A stretch of DNA of 64,000 nt from Aliarcobacter lanthieri (GTDB taxonomy: Bacteria; Campylobacterota; Campylobacteria; Campylobacterales; Arcobacteraceae), in NCBI RefSeq assembly GCF_013201625.1, contig NZ_CP053839.1, positions 310,001-374,000 on the forward strand, read 5' to 3'. Under the pieces are notes generated by a model. That model saw only the letters and a list, made by a program, of their open reading frames with translations, was not told where the DNA came from and did no database searches. The position numbers were made by a program, and so were the translations under genes. Shown here one piece after another: positions 15,009 to 23,056 of this stretch (position 1 is the first letter of the stretch; every line of letters begins with the position of its first letter).

Positions 15009-17597
15009 ATGACAAATGAAAAATATCTTAAACAATTAGATGGTTTAGATGTTAAATATTATGATGTAAAAAGTGCAGTTGAAGATATCACTCCTGGTTC
15101 TTTTGCAAAACTTAATTACACTTCAAGAGTATTAGCAGAAAACTTAATTAGAAAATGTCCTAGTGAAGATTTAAAAGATTCACTAATTCAATTGATAGAA
15201 AAAAGAACAGATAAAGATTTTCCTTGGTATCCAAGTAGAGTAATCTGTCATGATATTCTAGGACTTACAGCTTTTGTTGATTTAGCAGGTCTTAGAGAAG
15301 CAGTTGCTTCACAAGGTGTAGATCCACAAAAAATCAATCCAGTTGTTCCAACACAATTGATAGTAGATCACTCGTTAGCCGTTGAATGTGGTGGATATGA
15401 TAGCGATGCTTTCCAAAAAAATAGAGATATTGAAGATAGAAGAAATGCAGATAGATTTGATTTTATAAATTGGACAAAAAAAGCATTTGATAATGTTGAT
15501 GTTATTCCTCCAGGAAATGGAATTATGCACCAAATCAACCTTGAAAAAATGTCTCCAGTTGTTCATAATATCGATGGAATTGCTAGTCCTGATACATTAG
15601 TTGGTACAGATTCACACACTCCTCACGTTGATGCTTTAGGAGTTATAGCAGTTGGTGTTGGTGGACTTGAAGCTGAAAATGTTATGCTTGGAAATCCTTC
15701 TTATATGAGAGTTCCAGAAATAATCGGAGTTGAGATAAAAGGTACAAGAGCAGCAGGAATAACTGCAACTGATATTGCACTTTCTTTAACATCATTTTTA
15801 AGACAAAACAATGTAATCTCTGCTTATTTAGAGTTCTTTGGAAGTGGAATTAAATATTTAGATTTAGGAGATAGAGCAACTATATCTAATATGACACCAG
15901 AATATGGTGCAAGTGCTGCTATGTTTGCTATTGATGATAGAACTATTGATTATTTAAAAATTACAGGAAGAAGTCCAGAACAAGTTAAATTAGTTGAAAC
16001 TTATGCTAAAGCAAATGGTTTATGGGCAGATAGTTTAAGTGAAGCTACTTACTCTAGAACTATTGAATTTGATTTAACAACAGTTACAAGAAGTTTAGCA
16101 GGACCTTCTAAACCTCATAAATTAGTACCTACTTCAACTTTAGATTCTGAAGGTATCACTAAAAAGATTGAGATTAAAGATGAGGTTATCCCAGATGGTG
16201 CAGTTTTAATTGCAGCCATTACTTCATGTACAAATACTTCAAATCCTAGAAATGTTGTTGCAGCTGGACTTGTAGCTAAAAAAGCAAATGAACTAGGACT
16301 TACAAGAAAAAGATGGGTAAAATCTTCACTAGCACCAGGTTCTAAAGTTTCTGAACTATATTTAAAAGATTCTGGTCTTTTAGCCGAGTTAGAAAAATTA
16401 GGATTTGGAATTGTAGGATTTGCTTGTACAACTTGTAATGGTATGAGTGGAGCTTTAGATCCAAAACTTGAGAAAGAAGCAGCTGATAGTGGAGTTTACA
16501 CAACAGCAGTTTTATCTGGAAACAGAAACTTTGATGGAAGAATTCACCCATTTATTAAAGAAGCATTCTTAGCTTCACCTCCACTTGTTGTTGCTTATGC
16601 ACTTGCTGGAAGTATTAGATTTAATATTGAAACAGATGTTTTAGGTAAAGATAAAAATGGAAATGACATCAAATTAAAAGATATTTGGCCAAGTGATGAA
16701 GAAATAGATGCAATAGTTTACAAATCAGTAAAACCTGAGATGTTTGCAAAAATCTATGATCCAATGTTTGCTAAAGGTGTAAAAGAGGCAGCTGAACCAT
16801 TCTATAAATGGGATGCAAAATCTACATATATTCAAAAACCACCATATTGGGAAGATGAATTTATGACTATGCCAGCTCTTAAAAATTTAAGACCACTTGG
16901 AGTTTTCCCAAATGATATTACAACAGACCACTTATCTCCATCAAATGCTATTCAAGCAAAAAGTGCTTCTGGAGAGTATTGTTTAAAAATGGGATTACCT
17001 TTAGAAGATTTAAACTCTTATGCAACACATAGAGGTGATCATAATACTGCATTGAGAGCAACTTTAGCAAATCCAAAACTATATAATGAAATGGTTAAAG
17101 ATGAGCAAGGTAATGTAAAACAAGGAAGTTTGACAAAAATTATGCCAGAAGGTGTTGAGTCAAGAATGTGGGAAGCAATAGAAACTTATATGGGAAGAAA
17201 ACAACCATTAATTATTGTTGCTGGAACAAACTATGGACAAGGAAGTTCTAGAGACTGGGCAGCTAAAGGTGTAAGACTTGCAGGTGTTGAAGTTGTAATT
17301 GCTGAAAGTATTGAAAGAATACATAGAACAAATCTTGTAGGTATGGGTGTTTTACCACTTCAATTTAAAGATGGTGAAACAAGACATACTTATGCTATAG
17401 ATGGAACAGAAACTTTTGATATTTTAGGAGATATTACTCCAAGATGTGATTTAACAGTTTCTATGACTAGAGCAAATGGTGAAAAAGTAGAATTTAAAGT
17501 TCTTTGTAGATTAGATACTTCTGCTGAAGTTGAAGTTTATAAAAATGGTGGAATTTTACAAAAATTTGCTAAAGATGTGATTGCAGCTAGTAAATAG
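15009..17597 (+). CDS. acnD: Fe/S-dependent 2-methylisocitrate dehydratase
   Basis: Aconitase-family enzyme that dehydrates 2-methylcitrate to 2-methyl-trans-aconitate; replaces PrpD and needs PrpF. I prefer the ATG at 15009 (TGGAAA upstream; 862 residues) over one at 14997 with no ribosome site. The [4Fe-4S] ligands are seen in ITSCTNTSNPRN and FACTTCNGMSG, and the swivel domain has GTNYGQGSSRDWAAKG. HPF, QINLEKMSPVVHN and DSHTPHVDALG are further aconitase landmarks. The length and the prpF neighbour separate AcnD from AcnA. It has a terminator-like hairpin both before and after it. Confidence 0.93.
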   Translation: MTNEKYLKQLDGLDVKYYDVKSAVEDITPGSFAKLNYTSRVLAENLIRKCPSEDLKDSLIQLIEKRTDKDFPWYPSRVICHDILGLTAFVDLAGLREAVASQGVDPQKINPVVPTQLIVDHSLAVECGGYDSDAFQKNRDIEDRRNADRFDFINWTKKAFDNVDVIPPGNGIMHQINLEKMSPVVHNIDGIASPDTLVGTDSHTPHVDALGVIAVGVGGLEAENVMLGNPSYMRVPEIIGVEIKGTRAAGITATDIALSLTSFLRQNNVISAYLEFFGSGIKYLDLGDRATISNMTPEYGASAAMFAIDDRTIDYLKITGRSPEQVKLVETYAKANGLWADSLSEATYSRTIEFDLTTVTRSLAGPSKPHKLVPTSTLDSEGITKKIEIKDEVIPDGAVLIAAITSCTNTSNPRNVVAAGLVAKKANELGLTRKRWVKSSLAPGSKVSELYLKDSGLLAELEKLGFGIVGFACTTCNGMSGALDPKLEKEAADSGVYTTAVLSGNRNFDGRIHPFIKEAFLASPPLVVAYALAGSIRFNIETDVLGKDKNGNDIKLKDIWPSDEEIDAIVYKSVKPEMFAKIYDPMFAKGVKEAAEPFYKWDAKSTYIQKPPYWEDEFMTMPALKNLRPLGVFPNDITTDHLSPSNAIQAKSASGEYCLKMGLPLEDLNSYATHRGDHNTALRATLANPKLYNEMVKDEQGNVKQGSLTKIMPEGVESRMWEAIETYMGRKQPLIIVAGTNYGQGSSRDWAAKGVRLAGVEVVIAESIERIHRTNLVGMGVLPLQFKDGETRHTYAIDGTETFDILGDITPRCDLTVSMTRANGEKVEFKVLCRLDTSAEVEVYKNGGILQKFAKDVIAASK

Positions 17598-17598
17598 G

Positions 17599-17631
17599 TT
17601 TTAAGAGAGTTTTACTCTCTTAAAATTTTTT
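17599..17631 (+). terminator. Intrinsic terminator between acnD and prpF
   Basis: TTTTAAGAGAG (17599-17609) pairs perfectly with CTCTCTTAAAA (17615-17625) around TTTTA, followed by six Ts. This is a textbook Rho-independent terminator, yet prpF lies 50 bases further on with no obvious promoter of its own. Confidence 0.8.
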
Positions 17632-17680
17632 AAAGAGATTTTCTTGTCTTTTTAAAAAGTTTTAAATTTTAGGAGAAAAT

Positions 17681-18856
17681 ATGGCATATAAACCACAAAT
17701 TAGAGTAAAAGCAACATATATGAGAGGTGGAACTTCAAAAGGAACATTTTTTAATATAGCAGATCTTCCAAAAGAAGCACAAGATAATCAAGATATTAAA
17801 AATAAACTTCTTCAAAGAATAGTAGGAAGTCCAGATATTTATAAACAACAAATGGATGGTATGGGTGGAGCAACATCTAGTACATCAAAAGCTATACTTG
17901 TAGGAAAATCAACAGTTCCAAATCATGATGTAGATTACTACTTTGGTCAAGTTGCTATTGATAAAGATTTTATGGATTGGAGTGGAAATTGTGGGAATTT
18001 AAGTTCTGCTGTTGGACCTTTTGCTATTCATGAAGGTCTTGTTGATAATGTTCCACAAAATGGTGTTTGTTGTGTAAGAATTTGGCAAGCAAATATCAAA
18101 AAAACTATTCTTTGCTATGTTACTATGGTTGATGGACAAGTAAAAGAAATGGGTGATTATTATATTGATGGTGTTGCTTTTCCTGCTGAAGAGATTTTAT
18201 TAGAGTTTGCAGAACCTGTTGATCCGAGTGAAGAGTTATTTCCAACTGGAAATTTAGTAGATGATTTGGAAGTTCCAGGAATTGGAACATTTAAAGCTAC
18301 TATGATAACAGCAGGTATTCCTACAATTTTCTTAAATGCTAGTGATATTGGATATAAAGGAACTGAACTTCAAGCTGATATAAATAGTGATGCCGAAGCT
18401 CTTACTAGATTTGAAAAAATAAGAAGTTATGGTGCTTTAAAAATGGGACTAATTTCTGATTTAAAAGAAGCAGAAACAAGACAACATACTCCAAAAATTG
18501 CTTTTGTTGCTCCAAAATCAGACTTTACAACTTCAAGTGGTAAAGAAGTAAAAGCAGATGAGATTGATTTACACGTACGAGCTTTATCTATGCAAAAACT
18601 TCATCATGCTATGATGGGAACAGCTTCAGTAGCTATTGGTGTTGCTGCTTGTATTGAAGGAACTTTGGTAAATATTGCTGCTGGTGGTGGAGAAAAAACT
18701 GCTGTTGAGTTTGGACATCCATCTGGAACTTTAAAGGTTGGTGCTGTAATAAAATGCGAAAATGGTAAATATGTTGTTGATAAAGCTACTATGAGTCGAA
18801 GTGCAAGAATAATTATGAAGGGTGAAGTTTACGCACCTGCAGAAATTTTAGGGTAA
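17681..18856 (+). CDS. prpF: Aconitate isomerase / AcnD accessory protein
   Basis: 391 residues, usual for PrpF, a diaminopimelate-epimerase-fold protein that isomerises 2-methyl-trans-aconitate to the cis form so that aconitase can finish the methylcitrate cycle. Landmarks are ATYMRGGTSKGTFF at the N-terminus, DGMGGATSSTSK, WSGNCGNLSSAVGPFA and GVAACIEGTLVN/EFGHPSGTL near the C-terminus. It is the last gene of the prp operon, closed by a bidirectional terminator. prpD and prpE are absent from the window. Confidence 0.95.
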   Translation: MAYKPQIRVKATYMRGGTSKGTFFNIADLPKEAQDNQDIKNKLLQRIVGSPDIYKQQMDGMGGATSSTSKAILVGKSTVPNHDVDYYFGQVAIDKDFMDWSGNCGNLSSAVGPFAIHEGLVDNVPQNGVCCVRIWQANIKKTILCYVTMVDGQVKEMGDYYIDGVAFPAEEILLEFAEPVDPSEELFPTGNLVDDLEVPGIGTFKATMITAGIPTIFLNASDIGYKGTELQADINSDAEALTRFEKIRSYGALKMGLISDLKEAETRQHTPKIAFVAPKSDFTTSSGKEVKADEIDLHVRALSMQKLHHAMMGTASVAIGVAACIEGTLVNIAAGGGEKTAVEFGHPSGTLKVGAVIKCENGKYVVDKATMSRSARIIMKGEVYAPAEILG

Positions 18857-18875
18857 TTAAAACTTCTTAAATATT

Positions 18876-18907
18876 AAAGAAGATAGATTTTCTATCTTCT
18901 TTTTTTA
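18876..18907. terminator. Bidirectional terminator between prpF and the convergent hydrolase gene
   Basis: AAAGAAGATAGA (18876-18887) pairs with TCTATCTTCTTT (18891-18902) around TTT, followed by a T-run on the plus strand; the A-run on the left supplies Ts for minus-strand transcripts. Confidence 0.8.
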
Positions 18908-19447
18908 TTTTATTAAAGATGAAATAGCTTTGAAGTTTGGATTTTTTGCATCAACAGTTAGTTCAAATAAAATTGATTCATAAGTTGTAGGAATTACTCC
19001 AGCTTGAACAAGCCTTTTTATAGCCATTTTATGGTCAAGTTTTGTTCTACTTCCACTACAATTTGTAACCAAAATTACATTAAATCCATTTTCAATTAAA
19101 TCTATACAAGTTTGAAGTACACAAACATGAGTTTCTATTCCTGCAACAATAATATTTTTCTTATCACTTTTTTTAAATGCTTCTAAAATATCATTTGTTT
19201 GACAACCAGAAAATGTAGTTTTTTCATAAGATGAATATTCTTCTACAAGTTCTTTTAAAGCAGGGATAGTTTCACCAATACCTTTTTTATATTGTTCATT
19301 TACTATAATTGGTACATTTAAAACTTTCATTCCACGTACTAAAATAGGAAGAGTTCTCTCCAACTCATCCTTATTTCCAATATGTGGGAAAAGTTTTTCT
19401 TGCACATCAACTAAACAAAATAAAGAATCTTCTAATTTTATTCTCAT
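18905..19447 (-). CDS. Isochorismatase-family hydrolase, YcaC-like
   Basis: 180 residues with the cysteine hydrolase triad: Asp14 in LVDVQEKL, Lys76 in YEKTTFSG and Cys109 in GIETHVCVLQTC. The NEQYKKGIGET segment (50-60) is typical of the YcaC-like branch. These are cytoplasmic enzymes of largely unknown substrate. It is a separate gene from the isochorismatase-like protein encoded at 3577-4134, from which it differs clearly around the active site (ETHVC against MSHMC). It ends in the terminator shared with prpF. Confidence 0.87.
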   Translation of the reverse strand: MRIKLEDSLFCLVDVQEKLFPHIGNKDELERTLPILVRGMKVLNVPIIVNEQYKKGIGETIPALKELVEEYSSYEKTTFSGCQTNDILEAFKKSDKKNIIVAGIETHVCVLQTCIDLIENGFNVILVTNCSGSRTKLDHKMAIKRLVQAGVIPTTYESILFELTVDAKNPNFKAISSLIK

Positions 19448-19507
19448 TATCTCTCCTTAATTTTCAAATACAAAGATAATATTTACATAAAATCTCTGTA
19501 TTTCAAC

Positions 19508-21226
19508 TTATTTGAGGTATTTAATTAAAAGATATGTATTTGGAAGTATAATATCTCCAGATAGTTCATTAATAGACATTGAATAAAAAAATATTTTTAT
19601 TTTCATATTTTTATCCTCTGTTATAAATGTCATTTCATCATTAGTATACTGAACAGAGGCTTTACTAATATTAGTTTTAAACTTATTTATAAATTCTGTT
19701 ATATCAAATTCACTAAAATTAATATTATCTTTTGTAGGAATTTTAATTATATATTTATTGTCATGGTATAAAATTGAAAGTGTATTATTATCCATTATAT
19801 CGTATCCTGATATATCTATAATATTTGTTGAATTATTAGAATAGAGATATATATTATCATTTTGATATGTATCTTGGTTTTCTCCACAAACCCACTTTGA
19901 TAAGTAATTGAAACCTAAACTTTCTGTAGCAAAATAAGGAAAGTTTATATTTTCTGTGGATTTATATTTATCATAAATAGTTGGAATGGCTTCATTTAAA
20001 AATTCTATATTTCTGTGTTGATATAATGAATTAATAGAACTAGAAATATTACATCTGATATTTTTATTAGTTTTATTAGATAAATTACTATTTTGTGAAA
20101 GTAATTCTTTTAATTTATTTAATTGAGCTACATCATTTACATAATAACTATTTATTTTGTATCCATACTGACTAAAGATTAGGAGTATTGCAAAAGCTAA
20201 GAAAATATATTCATATCTATATTTTTTGTATAATAATATATACAAAAATGCTCCTATTAGCCAAACTCCAGTCATTACAATCATATATCTATTTGTACTC
20301 CAACCATATTGAGTTATTCTCATAGAAATAGCAGTAAATAGTAAAGATAGCTGAATTAGAGCTATGAATATTAGAATCTTTTTATATCTATTTTTATAAG
20401 GAGTCCAAAATATATAAGTAATAAGAGAAAAAATAGCAAATGTGATTGATAACCATACAACTACTCCATTTGGCCATTCTTTCAAAAATAATATTTTAAT
20501 AATATATCCTAATAAGATTAAAGAGTACACTACAACGATTGTTGTCAAAATATATTTGCTAAAAAAGTTTACAATTCTATTATAAAAAACTAAGTTAGAT
20601 TGTAAATCATTTGGATTTTTATTAAGTGATAATAAAAAGTAGTGTGTACAAAAAACACCAAAAACAACAATGGCTAAATATTCTCCATATGTATATTTTT
20701 TTATATTTAAATCAAATAGCATAACAATAGAAGTTATTGCAAGGTATAAAGATATAAATAAAATAACTCCAAATATTAAACTAATGATTATTGATTCTAC
20801 AATATTTATAGCCCAATTTAAAAATCTTTGATTATCTCTTTCTTGATTTTGAAAGGGAATATATAAAAGTAAAATCATAGATATAGTTATTATGCAAAAA
20901 TGTTTTGTAAATAAAATAATAATTGAGTAATCATTTTCAAAAGGTAAATAATAATAATATAAAGTGGTTAGTAATAAAGCAATAAATAGAAAAACTTTTT
21001 TTCTATTAGAAAAATATGCTACTAATGTTAGAAAAAATCCAATTGAAGAAGTATAAATGATATTTATAAGATATATATATTCTTTAGATTTATAGTCCAA
21101 ATAATTACTTACTAATATAATAGAAGAAATAGAGAATATAAATATAAAGAATGATGAAAGTTTATACTCTAGTGCAGAACTAAATAGTTTTTTAAAAAAA
21201 TCTAAAATAATGTTTGTTATATTCAT
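19508..21226 (-). CDS. Polytopic membrane protein, DUF4153-like
   Basis: 572 residues with roughly ten to twelve hydrophobic helices over the first 370 and a hydrophilic C-terminal region (about 375-572), probably outside the cytoplasm. The segment AISMRITQYGWSTNRYMIVMTG, read here as its core 'ITQYGWSTNRY', and the preceding 'WPNGVVVWLS' are characteristic of the DUF4153 family, whose function is unknown. The gene lies 23 bases downstream of hemC on the same strand, but nothing suggests a role in heme synthesis. Residue content of the C-terminal domain (many Asn, Tyr, Ser) suggests an extracytoplasmic beta-rich fold. Confidence 0.65.
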   Translation of the reverse strand: MNITNIILDFFKKLFSSALEYKLSSFFIFIFSISSIILVSNYLDYKSKEYIYLINIIYTSSIGFFLTLVAYFSNRKKVFLFIALLLTTLYYYYLPFENDYSIIILFTKHFCIITISMILLLYIPFQNQERDNQRFLNWAINIVESIIISLIFGVILFISLYLAITSIVMLFDLNIKKYTYGEYLAIVVFGVFCTHYFLLSLNKNPNDLQSNLVFYNRIVNFFSKYILTTIVVVYSLILLGYIIKILFLKEWPNGVVVWLSITFAIFSLITYIFWTPYKNRYKKILIFIALIQLSLLFTAISMRITQYGWSTNRYMIVMTGVWLIGAFLYILLYKKYRYEYIFLAFAILLIFSQYGYKINSYYVNDVAQLNKLKELLSQNSNLSNKTNKNIRCNISSSINSLYQHRNIEFLNEAIPTIYDKYKSTENINFPYFATESLGFNYLSKWVCGENQDTYQNDNIYLYSNNSTNIIDISGYDIMDNNTLSILYHDNKYIIKIPTKDNINFSEFDITEFINKFKTNISKASVQYTNDEMTFITEDKNMKIKIFFYSMSINELSGDIILPNTYLLIKYLK

Positions 21227-21249
21227 AATGTGTCCTACACCAGTTTAAT

Positions 21250-22188
21250 TTATTTAAAAGCCATAGTCTCAGCTCTTGCTAAAAGTTCTTTTGCACCTTT
21301 TTGTATAAATTCATTTGCAAAATCTTTTCCAGCAATTTCATAAGAGTTAATATTTACTATTTTTTCATCTTTTATATATTCTGTCCCATCAGGAAGTCCA
21401 ACTATTGCAGATATTTTTACACTCTTTTCATCTAAAATTGTAGCTTTTACACCTATTGGAACTTGGCAACCACCTTGAAGAGTATCTACAAAACCTCTTT
21501 CAATTTTTGACTCTATTTCAGCATTTTTATCATTTAAAACTTTTACTATTTCTATAATCTCTGGATTAGTTGTTGTTTCAATTCCTAAAGTTGCTTGTCC
21601 CATAGAAGGTATCATAACATCAGTAGAAATGGGATTAAAATATTTCACTTCATTTTGTAGATTTAATTTTTCAATTCCAGTTGCTGCAAGTATAATTGCA
21701 TCGTACTCACCAGCATTTAATTTTGCTATTCTTGTATTTATATTCCCTCTTAAATCTTTTAGTTCTATATCTGGTCTTAAGATTTTTATAGCCATTCTTC
21801 TTCGCAGACTTGTAGTTCCCACAACTGCACCTTTTGGTAAATCTTCTAAAGAACTATATTTATTACTTAATAGAGCATCTTGAGGATTAAACCTTTTTGA
21901 AACAGCAGCTAACGTTAAACCATCTTCAAATTGAGTAGGAACATCTTTTAATGAATGAACAGCTAAATGTGCAGAACCTTCAATCATAGCAACTTCTAAC
22001 TCTTTTGTAAAAAGACCTTTACCACCAATTTTTGCTAATGGGACATCAAGAATTTTATCTCCTTTTGTTACAAATTCTTGAAGTTCAATTTGCATATCAG
22101 GATAGTGTTTTTGAAGTTCAGCCTTTATATACTCACTTTGCCAAAGTGCAAGTTGACTTCTTCTAGTTGCAATTACAAGTTTTTTCAT
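21250..22188 (-). CDS. hemC: Porphobilinogen deaminase (hydroxymethylbilane synthase)
   Basis: Polymerises four porphobilinogens into hydroxymethylbilane in heme synthesis. 312 residues, as expected. Landmarks are IATRRSQLALWQ at the N-terminus, KGLFTKELE, HSLKDVPT with the conserved lysine and aspartate, the arginine-rich LRGNINTR and Cys241 in LQGGCQVPIG, which carries the dipyrromethane cofactor. It begins ten bases after the end of the DsbC-like gene in the minus-strand run. Confidence 0.97.
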   Translation of the reverse strand: MKKLVIATRRSQLALWQSEYIKAELQKHYPDMQIELQEFVTKGDKILDVPLAKIGGKGLFTKELEVAMIEGSAHLAVHSLKDVPTQFEDGLTLAAVSKRFNPQDALLSNKYSSLEDLPKGAVVGTTSLRRRMAIKILRPDIELKDLRGNINTRIAKLNAGEYDAIILAATGIEKLNLQNEVKYFNPISTDVMIPSMGQATLGIETTTNPEIIEIVKVLNDKNAEIESKIERGFVDTLQGGCQVPIGVKATILDEKSVKISAIVGLPDGTEYIKDEKIVNINSYEIAGKDFANEFIQKGAKELLARAETMAFK

Positions 22189-22198
22189 TATTTACTCT

Positions 22199-23032
22199 TT
22201 ATTTTTTACCTAAAGATTTATATTTTTCTCTAGTTGTATCTTTCTCACCATTAACATAAATTGTTGGAGTACCACTTACTAATACATCTTCTCCCATAGC
22301 AATATCTTTCTCAATAATACTATTTATCTCTTTTTTATTTAATTCTTCAATTTTTATATCTAAGCCTAACTCTTTATTAAATGCTTCTAAAATAATTGTT
22401 TCATCTGTTAAATTTGGTTCAAAATATTTTGCCCAATCAGTTGTATATACTTTCATCAATATATCATTTCCATTTTTTACTTTTGCAATATCAATAAGTT
22501 TTGATAATGGAACTGAAGCTTGATGTATATGTGTTAATGGAAAAGAGTAGTAATAAAGTGCAATTTGATCACTATTTTTATTTACAAAGTCTATAACTTC
22601 AGGAATATATTGTGTACAAAATGGGCAAAGTGGATCTGAGAAAACTACAATTTTATTTTTTGCTTTTTCATTTCCAGCAATTAGTTTTGATTTTTGGTAG
22701 TACTTATCTGATAATGTAGGAGTTACAGTGTCTTTTAAAGATTTTCCAGTTGTAATATCATATAAATCAGTAGCTATAACTTTCCCATCACTAAAAAGAA
22801 TATCTTTTACTTTCATATTTTTATCTTGAATAGTTGCATCTAATTCTAAAATATAACCATTCCAATCTTTTAGTTCAAGTTCTTTTTTATAAAAAACTTT
22901 TATATTTTTAACTTTAACATTTGGATTTTGAGCAACTCTTTTTTTCTCAAAATCTATAACTGAATTATCATTTGCTAATAATGTAACACTTGCAAATGCA
23001 CTTAAAACCAATAATTTTGTAATCTTAATCAT
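22199..23032 (-). CDS. Periplasmic DsbC/DsbG-like thiol:disulfide oxidoreductase
   Basis: 277 residues with a signal peptide (first ~20, ending LLAND), an N-terminal region resembling the DsbC dimerisation domain (about 25-110, with 'ILFSDGKVIATDLYD') and a C-terminal thioredoxin fold. The active site is CPFC at 136-139 in FSDPLCPFCTQY, and the cis-proline loop is SGTPTIYVNG. It would isomerise or reduce periplasmic disulfides. Such proteins with CPFC/CPYC are common in this phylum, where they may serve cytochrome c maturation. Isomerase against oxidase cannot be told from the sequence. Confidence 0.82.
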   Translation of the reverse strand: MIKITKLLVLSAFASVTLLANDNSVIDFEKKRVAQNPNVKVKNIKVFYKKELELKDWNGYILELDATIQDKNMKVKDILFSDGKVIATDLYDITTGKSLKDTVTPTLSDKYYQKSKLIAGNEKAKNKIVVFSDPLCPFCTQYIPEVIDFVNKNSDQIALYYYSFPLTHIHQASVPLSKLIDIAKVKNGNDILMKVYTTDWAKYFEPNLTDETIILEAFNKELGLDIKIEELNKKEINSIIEKDIAMGEDVLVSGTPTIYVNGEKDTTREKYKSLGKK

Positions 23033-23056
23033 ATCCTATCCTTTTATAAATTTATT

